From assembly GCA_004154925.1 (NCBI GenBank), contig QJNS01000106.1, positions 62,001-126,000 of the forward strand: a stretch of 64,000 nucleotides of DNA. Direction: 5' to 3'. Below are positions 37,179 to 49,556 of this stretch, in pieces; the first letter of the stretch is position 1, and the number at the start of each line of letters is the position of its first letter. Source of the DNA: Monosporascus cannonballus. Lineage: Eukaryota; Ascomycota; Sordariomycetes; Xylariales. A program made the translations under genes and the position numbers. A model generated the notes under the pieces. The model ran no database searches. It was not told where the DNA came from and was given only the letters and a program-made list of their open reading frames with translations.

Positions 37179-38732
37179 ATATTGCCCGTTCGTTATGTCC
37201 GCTAGTGAACGTTATCTACGGAACTCTCCTTACCCCCTAGGAGGCAGGAAGGCCAGAGCGAATGATTCGCAGCGTAGCTCGAATTGTGGCAGGAAAGGGG
37301 GTTACTGGAATTAAGGATAATCTACAAAGCGACAAATCGCCGCGCTGGGCAATCTCTTCGTTCAATTATCCTCGAGCTGGTCAAGCTTGGTTGAATTAGC
37401 AGCATGGAGTTGCTTCATGACTATGTATATTATACCAGCCCTGAGTAGCAGTACGGTTCTTTCACAACGCATTGTATTATCAAAAAGCCATGATGTCCTC
37501 TGGTTGATGTAGGCTCGGGGAGCTGATTCCCATAGGTTTTATACACCATTGGCAATACGAGAATTAGCGATTTCCGGGAGTGATCGTCGAACACTGAAAT
37601 ATGCGTATATCGTAGCGGCTTACTGTCATGTATAACAAGCTGCGCAGTCATTGAGATCAAAGTGAACCCAGCGACACGGTGTTACCTTCTTAAACCAATA
37701 CACACAGCAACATACCAACACGTCACATGCACAATAGGCCGGGTTCGCTTCCCTCCTTCGAAAAGCGCCATGGGGGATAACAATGTGGCAGGGGTAGACA
37801 ACCTCCGCCCCGTCCGCCCGGCCTGGACTTGCCTACTTATATACATCTCACGGGGTGAATGCAATGTCAACGTGCTAGATATAACTCCTCCTTGACCGTC
37901 CCGTGCGTCGTCGGTTTTTCGCCTTGACTTCGTCACCGCCGCAGGATCGAAGCTCTCTTCGGGCTAACCGGTCGTCGTCGCGCGGTGAATGCATTAGTCC
38001 CGCCAAATAGCGGCCGTTCTTGAAGTAGCGGGCGAGGGGCGCAGGGGCACCGAGAGCACGGAATGAGCGGATACCGGCTGCTAAAATTACAGCAGACAAG
38101 TCAGCGCTCTTCGCTACGGACCACCATACCACTTTGATAGGTACGAAGTGTACATAAATCCAGGCGGGGAGGGCACGGCAGTTCTAGCGTATTGTTTTTA
38201 AAAGTTTCCATTCGATTCCTTTGAGACGACCCGAGACTTATTTTCTCGCGCGCGCTCGTCCGCTTTCCAGTAATCCTACAACACCGGCTCCATCGAGAGC
38301 TAAAACATCCTTCATCCCTTCCTCCCTCCCTACCTCCCTCCCTGTCTCCATCCATCCATTCAGCAGCCGCACCTAAAAGGGCGGAGTGACGTCATGCAAA
38401 AGAAATCTAACAAAAAATTAGGGGGCGAACTTGGATATTACAACCAAACATTAGTACAAAAGTCTTGTGGTATCATCGCGAAAAAAAAAGGAAGGGAAAG
38501 AAGAGAGCAGTGCAGACGAATCGTCATGCAGTGATGTTCCGCCGCGTGCCGCGGGAAACACGTGCTGTGTAATATCGCAAAGGCCTAATAGGGCAATCAA
38601 TTTGAATACGGGCGATGCCGCCCCTTTCCCCTTTGATCAAGGCATGAAGTGCGACCGTGATTTCTGTCATTAACGAGACGTGGCTTGTCGGAAAAGTCAT
38701 CATCGATTCGTTCCCAAGTTAGTTCACATCGC
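37179..38732. other. Convergent intergenic region with a G-quadruplex-capable tract
   Basis: This lies between the 3' ends of the 36162 gene (+) and the CLIP-170 gene (-). No open frame looks coding. The one notable element is the C-rich tract at 38315-38352, described separately. An A9 run lies near 38482. Confidence 0.5.
38324..38342 (-). repeat. Potential G-quadruplex on the minus strand
   Basis: Four CCC runs on the plus strand (38324-38326, 38328-38330, 38336-38338, 38340-38342) become four GGG runs with loops of 1, 5 and 1 on the minus strand. It lies about 390 bp downstream of the CLIP-170 stop, so it would be in the G-rich sense if that transcript extends this far. Confidence 0.7.
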
Positions 38733-41441
38733 CTAGAACGCGTCCTCCAGGGGGCAGTCGATGCTGTCATGTCCGTCTCGCTCACACAGAGCGCACCATT
38801 TCTCGAGATCAACAACTCCACTCTCCTTTCCGGCCAGAGGACCGGAGTCTAGGCTAGTAGCTGGGACCCTAGCTTCGGGAAGTGGCGACACGGTCGTCTT
38901 AGGCTTAATTGGTGTCAGGGGCCGCGGTGTAACTTCCTCGGGACCATCTGCGGGCACTGTAAGGTGGTTGGCGCTGTCCCGGGTGGCGTCGTTTTCCGGC
39001 TTTGCCGACGACCGATCAGTGGCAGAGTCCTTGTGTTCTTGCTGAGAACCGAACATGTTGCTGCAAGTAAGAATATCATGTCCGTTCGTCTCGCAAATCT
39101 CGCACCAGAGAGTGCTACTCTCGGTGACGGAAGAGTAGTTATCAATTTCAGGCATGGATTCGAGGGTTTGCGCACGTTTGTGCGTGAGCTCCGGCGACCG
39201 AAGCTCACGCGGTAGAACGACGGTACCTTTCGAGTCACGGTACGAGGATCTGTCAGCGCTGCGTATGGTCAAAGCGCTGCTACGGTGATTCGAGACGCTG
39301 CCTCGCCGGAGGGTTTCGATCTGTCGCTCCAGCTCCTCTTCACGGGCGTCCTTCGTCTCGAGGAGATTGCGAAGTTCGAAGACTTCACGTTCTAGCTTCT
39401 CCTTGACTAGCTGAGCGTCGATCGAGTCCGGACCGCTTCCTTCTGGCTGACTAGGCGTCCTGTCTGGAGAATCCCCAGGAACCGAGTCTCTGCTGAGGGA
39501 GTGGATGATAGCCTTGAGACCTCTAATCTCGTCTTCTTTCTGTTCCAGCTCCTTCGACATCGAGGGTCTGTCTTCGGCATTGTCGCCCCCGTTAATGGCT
39601 GCCGAAGCCTTCTCTCGCTCTTTCCGCAATTCCGCCCGGGTTCTTTCGACCTCTCCTCGAAGAAACTCGACTTCGCCCCGAGCCTCGGCCTCGCCCCGTC
39701 GAGCGTCTTCTAAGCCTTCCTCTAGCTCTTGGACCAGCTCTTCCAGCTGCTTAAGCTGGCGTGCTACGCTGTCGACGTCTACCGTCCTATCCTGAACCTC
39801 TTGAACCTCTTGTTCTAACTCCCGGATCTTGGCCTCATAGACTCGTTGCGTCTCAGTGCTGGCCATCTCGAGTGTATCGATAGTACTGCGGAAATCAGCC
39901 CGATGCGCATCGAACTCCGCAGTGAGCATAGCGATCTTCTCGTTCTTCTCTCTAAGAAGAGCTCGAAGCTGTAACGTGTCCTTGCCGTCTAAGCTGTTAG
40001 ATCGCGCTGGTCTTGCGGCGTCCGACTGCTCCATCAGGTCCGTGAGCTCTGTCAGACTGCTCTCCATTTCAGCCAAAGCCGAAGCCTGCTCCTTCAGTTG
40101 ACGGTCTCGATCCTCGAGCTGGGCCCTCAGCCTCTCAACTTCTTCCTCGTTCGCGTGGGCTGCACGGGACGCAGGGCGCCTGAAAGAAGACATGGAGGAC
40201 ATGGACCCGATGCTGCCGTTCGTCTTGGTACGCGGACCGATCGGCGTGGTTTCCTCATCGTTGTAGCCAGAATTTGGAAGCGGACCCAGCGCAGAAACGC
40301 TTCTAGCCTGTCCCATCGCAGAAACACTTCTCGGCGCTAAACTCGACTTGATATCCAGTCTCGAGGCTGACTTATTCGGGTCACCGACGGTGCCGTAAAC
40401 ACTGGAGCCCAATTTTGGAATCGAAGGAGTGCCATAACGAGGAGGGGCCTTTGGAGCAGGAGTCGCTGTCGCTGATCGGGGAGTCGGGGTGAATTGCAGC
40501 TTGCGAACAGGCGATTCAGGCCGCGGGAGTGAGACCCGCGGCCGTTTGCCCTGAGGGCTCGGTACTCTACCTGGCCCGACAGATTGACTGAACTTGGGCA
40601 AAGAAGGCGTCGGCGGGGTATAGTTGGTAGCATTCTGACTAGCAACGCGTAAACCAGACATCGGGTTCCCGGCTGGCGTGATTGGATACGAACCAGAAGC
40701 GGGTGTCGGAGGCGAATCGCGTCTGAAAAGCTTGGTGATCGGTACGAATATTCCACTACCAGGAACCGTAGTCGCGAAATAGGAAATGCTATATCAGGCA
40801 ATGTGGTTAGCATTGAGTAAACTGAGGAGGTGAGAAACTAGGACAGTGTGTCATAGACAGATAAATAAACAAGAAACTTGCGAGGGCCGGGATAGTTCTT
40901 ACCCGTCAACATCGCCGCTGTTCTTCCCGCGCGCAGCAAACTCTGGATGTAGCTCGACACCAGCGAATGTACCTTTCTTCCCGTCAACAGAACCAACGAA
41001 GCGGACCGTTCCACTCATGTTCCCGGGCACATCCACCGTGTCACCCACAGCCACATCGCTACCCGCGCCTTTCCCGGGCGTCGGAGGCGCCATCATTTTG
41101 CCTGCACAGTCGTCTCCGCTCAGAACACTATGGATCGCGTAACTCTCGCTGTCATCTGGGATGGCGGCTAACGAATGAGGAGTTAGGGCAGCAAATGAAG
41201 CTTTGCGACCGAGGACCCCTAAACTAGGAGCGAGCTTAGAGTGCAACGAGTAGAGACTATTGAGATTGGGTGTTGAGGCTGCTGCGATACCAGATTTCCT
41301 GGAACGCGACAAGCCTTGTCTCTGGCGCGTTGGTGATTGTGCGGGTGGTGGAGGAGGCGGCGGTGGATGTGTATGTTGATGTTGATGTTGATATTGCCGT
41401 TGTTGACGGGGAAGGGGAAGGGTGGCGTCGGTGGAAGACAT
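38733..41441 (-). CDS. BIK1: CLIP-170 family microtubule plus-end tracking protein
   Basis: Microtubule plus-end protein related to yeast Bik1, fission yeast Tip1 and Aspergillus ClipA. It stabilises growing tips and links to dynein and kinesin transport. Exons (minus) 41441-40903 and 40788-38733 give 864 residues. The N-terminus is low complexity with Gln/His and Pro runs. A single CAP-Gly domain (about 130-200: GDTVDVPGNMSGTVRFVG, GTFAGVELHPEFAARGKNSG) is cut by the intron. The groove motif reads GKNSG rather than the usual GKNDG. A Ser/Pro-rich basic region follows, then a long coiled coil (about 370-650), and near the C-terminus two zinc knuckles, CEICETNGHDILTC and CALCERDGHDSIDC, the element that binds dynactin p150/LIS1-type partners. 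The protein ends at LEDAF. Confidence 0.92.
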
Positions 41442-43843
41442 GGCCGTCGATATCCAGTATATACGCTAAAACTTACAGTGCTGGCACTTTGTTGCTGCTT
41501 TTTGACCAATGAGGGGCACCTAAAGACACCGCACCTCTAAGCAGCCCTGCTAAACGCCGCTAAAAAGTCGTCTGACTGTGCTTTGGGGCCCTGTGAAAGA
41601 ATGAGATAAAGGAGGTCACGGAACTATTGTGGGTATTCACAACCTATAGTACTTAGGATTGCGGGTGATCTCGTGCAAACATGGGGGGAGCTTGCCTATC
41701 GGTAAGAGCCCCGGAGGATTTAAGAGCGAATGAACTTTCGACGTTCGACTGACTCCAGTGGTGGACAAGCAGGGGGCTGGCTCGTGTACTTTCAGAAAGG
41801 GGCCGCCGAGCTTCGAGAAGTCGAGAGGTCAGACTCAGTTCCGAAAGTGCAGACTGAATGCACACAACAACGAGGTATCTCGGGATTAAGCAGTGAGCAT
41901 ATTCAGATAGAAGGTGATGGGTGTTGTTGAGTTGAAGAATTGCGGATGATGCGTGGTGGGGGATTTATCACGATGCGTACATAACAATCGCAAAACAAGG
42001 CCCCAGCAACCATGGAGACCCTTGGATAGAATGACGACGAAAGAATACTAACGCTAAAGACCCCTCCCTAGCGAGTATCGTCGTGTAAACTCGCTTAGAT
42101 CGTCAACTGAGATGAAGATTCTAAGCGGTCAAGCCGCAGACGAAGTCCGGCAGTGATACCCTCGTCGTAATGACAGGCTTCAATATTAAGCAATCGCGAC
42201 CGGGATGAACAAACACCAGCAAACCACCAGCTTACCCACAAGTGACGGAGACCTGGTGTCCTGTGTGTTTATATGCGCTATATAGTAACATCTAGGCATG
42301 GCTCACAAGCGGCTCCCCAGTCATACATAACCTGATGCTCCAGGTGGCGATTGCTCATAGGCTTCCAGTGCCCCTGCTTCGTAGGGATCAAGGTGTTAGA
42401 CGCTGCAGACGCGTGTGACGGATCATTATCGACCGGGTCTTAAGTCCCGGGGAGGTAGTTGAGGCCCGGTTGGAACGTCATCGACGTAATTTCGTCGATA
42501 TGTTCAACAGCACGCAATTGAAAATGGCACAGATCTCCGCGCCCCAACCATTCTTCCAATTCCTCTGCCCGTCTAAGATTGCATTAGAACGGCTAATGTG
42601 AGGGAGCTGTAACATGAGAACCTAATGGAAGGGCCAGTAGAGGGAGTAGGATGCTATTAGTCTCTCCAAGGGAGATTACCTTCAAGCATCCACTAAGAGC
42701 TGCAGACAAAAAACAGCACCATCCTTTGTTTACATTGGATATGGGGGCAATGAGATGTACCAATGGGAGACCATGGTGTTGCTATTGTTTTCTATGTATC
42801 GTCTGGCAGGAGGATGATCCTGCCTATTGCTCTCAGCCCACAAGTTAGGGGAGTAGCTCAGCCCGGTTACCTTCAACCAGCCCCACTGCATCCACTGCAA
42901 CGGTTGTAACGGAACGGATCGGTTGCCAGCCGGGGCTCCAGCACTCAACTCCCGTCAGCGCATGCATGTGCATCTTTTGATATACCGTAATCGGTACCTA
43001 CGTACCCTCTAGGTAGGTCAACTCCCTTGCATGGGGTCAAATCATTGGGGTTTGTCCATACAGAACCCCTAAGGCTTAGATATTTGAGAAATCATCAAAC
43101 CTTCGAAGTACTGGGAACAGTAGTATTGAGACTATTGGTGTGCTTACTTGCCTCTGGCAATTTGTATAAGACTCACGGGGTGTGGGGATTACACGGATGT
43201 TTGCAGTACGGGACCCACGATGACAGTTTATACATGCTTCACCGAGTAGACATAGGTACCCACTTAGGATCCATTTTAGACGGTACTGTTCGAGATATGC
43301 TTTGGATTGTCATATCCAAATAGACCAGCAAAACCCGCCCCGAAGAGCTCCTCTGGTGGTCTGGCATACATCCAGATGTTTGAAAGAGAGCATGATGGAC
43401 AAAGTGCAATAACCCGTAATTACCTCATCCAATGGTCCTAAGGAATCGATACTTGGATGGACTTTGGCTGAAAACGCAGGCATATGAGATATTCTCGTTA
43501 GATGCATACCCCACATATTGTAATCAACAAAATATTCATAGAACGGATCAGATTAAAGAGTCATGAGAGCCTCAGCCGGCGATCCTTATCGGGTCCCCGT
43601 CTGGAGACAGGGCTTATTATCAGTAGATAAAGTGCCGACGTACCTTAGGTAAGCCACACAAAAAAGCCCTAGCGCTACGACCAATAATGCACACATCTGT
43701 GGGAAAATTAGGCGAAAACTTCAGAGCAGGCATCAAATCGACACCTGCCCCAAGCCAAAATCGGTCAACAGGACCTCAACTCCAAACATCACGAACAATT
43801 CGATCAGTGCCTTTAAATATCCTAACTTCACATAAAAGAAGAA
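41442..43843. other. 2.4 kb divergent spacer between CLIP-170 and P0
   Basis: The spacer contains the promoters of both flanking genes. No open frame over about 100 codons looks coding (43027-43323 was considered and not supported). TAGGTA-type motifs occur near 43010. No repeat or element is recognised. Confidence 0.45.
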
Positions 43844-44991
43844 ATGGGAGGCCTGAAATCTGACAAGGGTAAATACTGCGAAATCACCAATTCTTTTCTT
43901 TTCTTTCTTCCCCCCCTCACTGTTGGGAATAAGCTGACTGGTTGAAAAGGTGCCTACTTCGAGAAGCTGAAGAGCTTGCTCGGGGAGTACCACTCCGTCT
44001 TCATCGTCACCGTTGACAATGTCAGCTCTCAGCAGATGCATGAGATTCGCCAATCCCTCCGGGGAGAGGCTGTGGTCCTGATGGGCAAGAACACCATGGT
44101 AGGCATTTTTCTGGAGAATTAAACGAGGAAGGGTATTTGACGTATGATCTTCCTCAAAAATTAGGTTCGCCGAGCTCTGAGGATATTCATCAGCGAGACC
44201 CCCGAGTACGAGCGCCTTCTGCCTCACGTCAAGGGCAACATTGGTTTCGTCTTCACCAATGGCGACCTGAAGGATATCCGTGACAAGATTCTCGCGAACA
44301 AGGTCGCGGCCCCTGCCCGTGCTGGTGCCGTCGCTCCCGCCGACGTCTGGGTCCCTGCTGGAAACACTGGTATGGAACCCGGCAAGACCTCTTTCTTCCA
44401 GGCTCTCGGTGTTCCTACCAAGATTGCCCGTGGTACCATCGAAATCACTACCGATCTGAAGCTCGTCGAGGCCGGTGCCAAGGTCGGTCCTTCCGAGGCC
44501 ACCCTTCTCAACATGTTGAACATCTCTCCCTTCACCTACGGTCTGGGAGTTGCCCAGGTTTACGACCAGGGCAATGTCTTCCCTCCGGATGTTCTGGACA
44601 TCAGCGAGGAGCAGCTTCTCAAGTCCTTCTCGACCGCCATCACGACCATCGCCTCTATCTCACTCGCCGTGAACTTCCCCACCTTGCCCTCCGTTGTGCA
44701 CTCTTTCTTCAACGGCTACAAGAACGTCTTGGCCGTTGCCATTGAGACCGACTACAGCTGGGAGGCTATCGAGCAGCTCAAGGACCGCATTGCCAACCCT
44801 GATGCCTACGCCGCCGCTGCGCCGGCCGCGGCCGCGGCGGACGCTCCCGCTGCGGCTGCCGCAGAGGAGAAGAAGGAGGAATCCGAGCAGGAGTCTGAAG
44901 ATGAGGGCTTCGGCGGTCTCTTGTTTGTGCTCCCCCGCTCCCATGCACATGGTTCAGGTACACTAACCGCATTGATTTCCACAGTGACTAA
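43844..44991 (+). CDS. RPP0: Large ribosomal subunit stalk protein P0 (uL10)
   Basis: P0 anchors the P1/P2 stalk on 60S subunits and helps recruit translation factors. Four exons, 43844-43868, 43950-44098, 44165-44922 and 44985-44991, give 312 residues, the normal length. Exon 1 encodes MGGLKSDK, and its intron has a strong pyrimidine tract and CTGAC branch site. The core ([33 protein letters not shown]) is canonical. The Ala-rich hinge leads to EDEGFGGL. Read without splicing the ORF runs on for 125 aberrant codons. Splicing from 44923 to 44984 joins TT to TGACTAA and yields the universal stalk ending GFGGLFD-stop. The last exon is thus seven nucleotides: one base of Phe, the Asp codon and the stop. 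Donor GTTTGT is atypical but GT-AG. Confidence 0.94.
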
Positions 44992-45501
44992 ATACCCTAG
45001 CATGGTCACGATCACGGTGTTGGCGGACTGGTATCAATACGGGCTTCGGATAGGTTTACGAGATCTAGATGTACGACACAGGAACGTATATAGGTCTTTG
45101 GCTGCTGAATGGAAGCTCATGCACCTGGGACAAATTCTTCCTCGAGATTGCAACTGCGGTGACATGCTGACTACAGGCACAATGCACAGAGTTAGCTTCA
45201 TACAAAAGGTTAGTCTTCCTCAAACCTTCGAATATCACACAAAGTGTTCTATGATTATTAAAAAAATCATGAGCTTTTTAACCCTGATCTTTTCTTGAAG
45301 ACACGATTATCAACACCTTATGAGACACGCCCTATCATTCTATTCCATTACAGCCCACATCATACAGACTGGACCGAGTGCTAACTGGCTTGAAGTTCGA
45401 CACTGATAGGCATACACATCACTTATAACAACTAGTAAGCGGGCCGTGCGGTTGGGGTGTCGTAACCCAAGCCCAAGCCAGTTAGCTATTTGGTCGTGGT
45501 A
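44992..45501. other. Convergent 3' region of P0 and MSH1
   Basis: About 510 bp between two facing stop codons. An A-rich stretch lies near 45260-45280. I see no gene. Confidence 0.5.
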
Positions 45502-48500
45502 TTATTTCCTCTTGGTCGCCTCCGCCTCTTCTGATGATGAGCCCTCCCCCCCTAGGACCTCCCGGGCAACCGTAATGGCCGCCTCGGGCAGGCCGGCCAG
45601 GCGCGCAACCTTGAGCGCGTGGCTGCGCCGGTTGACGCCCCTGTGCAGCTTGTGGACGTAGACGAAACCGCCGGCGCCGTCCTCCTCGACGGCGGTGCAG
45701 TAGGCCTCGACGGGCCCGCCGGCGCCGTCGTCCGAAACGAGCAGCCCCCGCTCGCGCGCCCAGTCGGCGAGGGCGTGGAAGTGGGTCGCGAAGAGGGCGC
45801 GGCACCGGTTGACGGACACGAGGTGGTGCAGGGCGGCGAAGGCGACGGCGGCGCCGTCTTCGGGCGTCGTGCCGCGGCCGATCTCGTCCATGACGACGAG
45901 CGAGCGCGGTGTCGCCGCCCGCAGGATCGCCGCCGTCTCCAGCATCTCCACCATGAAGGTGCTCTGGCCGCCGTGCAGGCTATCGGCCGCGGCGCCCACC
46001 CGCGAATAGATGGCGTCGACGATGCCCAGCGACGCGTGGTCCGCCGGCACCCAGCTCCCCGCCTGCGCCAGGATCGTCAGGAGCGCGTTCTGCCGCAGGT
46101 ACGTGCTCTTGCCCGCCATGTTGGGCCCCGTGATCAGCCACAGCCGGCCCGCTCCCCCTCCGCTGCCACTGTTGCCGGAAGCCGATCCCGATGGTGATGA
46201 CCCGGACCCGACGAGGCAGTCGTTCTTGGTGAAGGTGCGCCCCTGCTCGCGCAGCGCGGGCTCGACGGTGGGGTGGCGCGCGCCGACGACGGCGTGCGCG
46301 GTCGAGCTGTCGAGCCTCGGGCGCACGAGGCCCCGCTCGGCCGCGAGCCGCGCGAACGAGGACGCGACGTCGAGCTCGTCGACGGCGGCGGCGTTGCGCC
46401 GCAGCCTGACCAGGTTGGCGACGACGGCGGCTCGCAGCTCCTGGAACAGCCGGCGCTCCTCGGCCGAGATCTGGAAGCGCGCCTGGTGGATGCGCTGGCC
46501 CAGGTGCGTCCACTCGGGCACGTGCAGCGCGCGCGTCGACCGGCTCGAGCCCACGACGGAGCCGCCGGCGCCGAGGAGCTCCTTCTCGCCCCCCGCCGTC
46601 GTCATCCTGCGCGCGTCCCGCCCCTTGACGTGGCAGATGTGGCCCAGGTTCGGCGTCCACTTGAGCGTCAGGCTGGGCGCGCCGTGGCGCTCGCGCAGGG
46701 CCTCGGCGAGGGTCTCCTTCTCCCGCAGGAGCGCGGACAGCTCGGCGTGCAGCTCCCGCAGTCCGCGGCTCGCCCCGGGCTTCATGGTGAAGGCCAGGTT
46801 GTCGTCGGCGTAGTAGTCCTTGATGGACGCCGGCCTCCTCCTCTTGGCGGCTGCCGTCTTCGGTAGGATGGCCGCGTCCTCCCGCGAGCCCTCGGTGGCG
46901 ACCACGTCCTCGACCAGCGCGGCGAGCTGGCTCGCCTCGTCGTCCTCGTTCTGCTGCTGCAGGACCAGGCCCTCCTCGTCGATCGACTTCCGGATCCGGC
47001 TCGCGAGCTTGGCCGGCCCGTCCAGCACGATGCGCGAGAGGAGGGGCTCGAAGCACTTCGAAGCCTCGTCCCCCGGCGGGGCCGCCTTCCGTTCGTCTGC
47101 TGAGCTGCTGTGGCTCTCGAGGAGGGAGACGATGTCCTGGGTGGCGCAGATGGTGTTCGCGAGGGCGATCATGTCGTCGGCATCGCCGCGCCCGAACGCG
47201 AACTTCTGCACCAGGCGCTGGGAGTCGTGGCACCTCCTGAGCAGCGTGATGATCTCCTCGCGGAGATCCTCGCGCCGGATGAAGCACTCGACGAGGTCCT
47301 GCCTGGCCCGTATCGTCTCGAGGCACGTCGACGGGGCGCTCAGCCAGTCGCTCAGGAGCCGGGCGCCGCCCTTGGTGACGGTGCGCCGGATGGCGTGCAG
47401 CAGACTCCCCTTGAACGTGCCGTCCCGGATCGTCTGCTTGATCTCCAGCGACCGCATGCTGTTCTTGTCGATGGCCATGACCGACAGGTTCTCGTGCCGC
47501 AGCGGGGGCTGCAGCTTCATGCTCAGGCCCAGCAGCCGGTTTTTGACGTACTGGAGCAGCAGGCTGCCCGCGGCGACCTCGTCCCACGTGAACGTCTGCG
47601 CCCTCTGAGCCGGAATTTCGGACTCTAGCATCGGTGTCCAAGCCGATAACGGGAGGAACTCCCGCTGGGGCGCGAAACTGATGAGGTGCTTATCATCCGC
47701 CAGGACTGCGAATAGGTTGAGATCGCTCTGGGACTCGAGCATTTCGTCGATGACAATCTCGCGTGGCGCCACGCGGGAAATAATAGAGGACAACGATGAT
47801 ACGGTGGTGGATTGCGTGTAAAACTGTCCAGTAGAGATATCAAGCCATGCCAGACCAATGGGGGTATCAGTATGGATTGGGGTCATCGGAGCCCCGGGTA
47901 TTTGATCTGTTGTGCCGGGAGCAGCCGCCGCCGCCTGTCCCAGGTGGTTTAGGTGGATAGCCATCACGTAGTTGTTCGCGTAGGGATCGATGAAGTTCTC
48001 GTCTATGAGCGTGCCAGACGTGATGATGCGGGTGACCCTGCGATCGTGCATCAGGCCCCCGGACTTGACCTTGTCGCCCGGGTCGTTGGGGAACTCCTCG
48101 GCTATCGCCACGTAGCAGTTCAGGTCCGAGACGAGGATCTTCAGAAACCGCTCCAGCTGAAAGAAGGGGAAGCCGGCCTAGAAATGGGAAACCGATCAGA
48201 CTCAAATCAGCGAGCTACCCCTATAAAATCTTCGGCGTCGCGGAGGTAACATAGCTAGCTGAACTATTTACGTAGATCACGAGGTGCCCTTTCGATATAA
48301 ATTTTTTTTCTTTAAAAAAAAGTGAAAAATAAATAAGCCAAAAACATAAAATAAAAAGAGTGAAAACCCACCATCGGGACGGGACCGGCACTGGTCTTCT
48401 TCTGCGCGACCTTGAGGTTCAGCAGGGGCCCGTACTCCTCGGCGTGCTCGAAGTAGAGCTCGTAGAAGCTGCCGACGCGCGTCAGCAGCACGCAGTTCTC

Positions 48501-48935
48501 GAACTTGCGCATGTTGCGGCGCGCCTGGAGCACGACGGTCGGGTAGGCGGGCTCCCGCTCCTGCTCCCCCGCCTCCGCCTCCGCCTCTCCCTCCCCGGGC
48601 TCCGGGGGGAGGGGTCCGGGAGGGGGCGCCGGCGACCCGACGAGCCCCTGCGGCAGGTCCTCGAGCCGCATCCTGGTCTTCGTCTTCTTCCCCCGCGTCT
48701 GGATGCGGGTCCCGAGAGCCGGGCTGGCGGCGGCGGCGGCGGCGGCGGCGTGACGGCATGATGACGGCGAAGGCGCCGTGCGCCGCTCCCCCAGCCCCCG
48801 GGGAGCCCCGAGAATACGGCTGAGGCGTGCGCTATGTTGACGAAGATAGTTGCCGGAGCTGCTTATTGTGCAGTAGCGCGCTCGGTTCTGATTGATGAGA
48901 CATGATGCCAATCGACGGCACGATGGGCCTTTCAT
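45502..48935 (-). CDS. MSH1: Mitochondrial MutS homologue Msh1
   Basis: MutS-family ATPase that maintains mitochondrial DNA. Exons (minus) 48935-48372 and 48177-45502 give 1079 residues. The first 40 residues (MKGPSCRRLASCLINQNRAR ...) are basic, hydroxylated and free of acids, as in a mitochondrial presequence. Domain I carries GSFYELYFEHAEEYG (about 152-166) with the mismatch-contacting F-x-E as FYE. The splice joins SAGPVPM to AGFPFFQLERFLKILV, a Msh1 signature. The ATPase has Walker A GPNMAGKSTYLRQN (about 868-881), the motif STFMVEMLETAAIL, Walker B VVMDEIGRGT and ATHFHAL. MSH2/3/6 are ruled out by the presequence and the SAGPVPMAGFP motif. Very high GC3 gives long antisense shadows. The intron contains T- and A-rich runs (48301-48350). 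Confidence 0.94.
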
Positions 48936-49556
48936 CTGGTGCTGTTTTCCACCGCGTGCCTTCGTTGCTGGTTGCGATGTTGGGCTGGTCGGCGTGTGTT
49001 CGTAGTATCAACTCTAAATCCGATATCTGAAAACTTAAGGCATCGGACGTATCCCAAATTCGCACTGTACAAGGCCCGGGATTGCTATTCGGATATACAG
49101 TCTTTCCGATTATGGGACACGGTATTCACCTGTGCTTGAACAAATCCCTGCTTCCCTTCCCTTTGATGGCATATAAAATGTGAATGTTCATTTCTACGCC
49201 GTCAACATGTCTAAGGAGACCTATTACACCAGAACCTAAATCATTGTGCGCTGCCTATCCAATAGCACTGTGGTGCCCGGCTACTTCAAGCGCGGCCAAC
49301 AAAGGCAATACGAGCTTGTTAAGGGAAACCAGTTATCACTACCGCTATATAGATGGCATTAGGCCCTGGTCCATAGACCATTCATTACTAACCCTCATGA
49401 AAGCACCGCTTGGAGCAACAGTTCGCGCCCCCCGCTGTAAGGTATTAATGCAGAGTGACGTTACCGTGTCCGGAGCATTACGTTCTAAACTGAACACGCC
49501 ATCCGCCTCGTCATCATCGAATCGCTCGCTGCGTACGCTCCCTTGTCTCCCCCAAA
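48936..49556. other. Short spacer between MSH1 start and AMS1 end
   Basis: This is the MSH1 promoter (minus strand) and the AMS1 3' flank. A 131-codon plus-strand frame (49184-49579) overlaps the AMS1 end and looks like chance. Nothing else is seen. Confidence 0.5.

Noticed and set aside
44372..45298. P0 with a 125-residue C-terminal extension
   Set aside because: Artefact of reading through the last intron; splicing restores the canonical GFGGLFD ending.
45980..47641. Long antisense open frames over MSH1 (up to 553 codons on the same strand in another frame, plus several on the opposite strand)
   Set aside because: They are Arg/Pro/Ala/Gly-rich shadows produced by very high GC3 in MSH1, which itself has intact MutS motifs.
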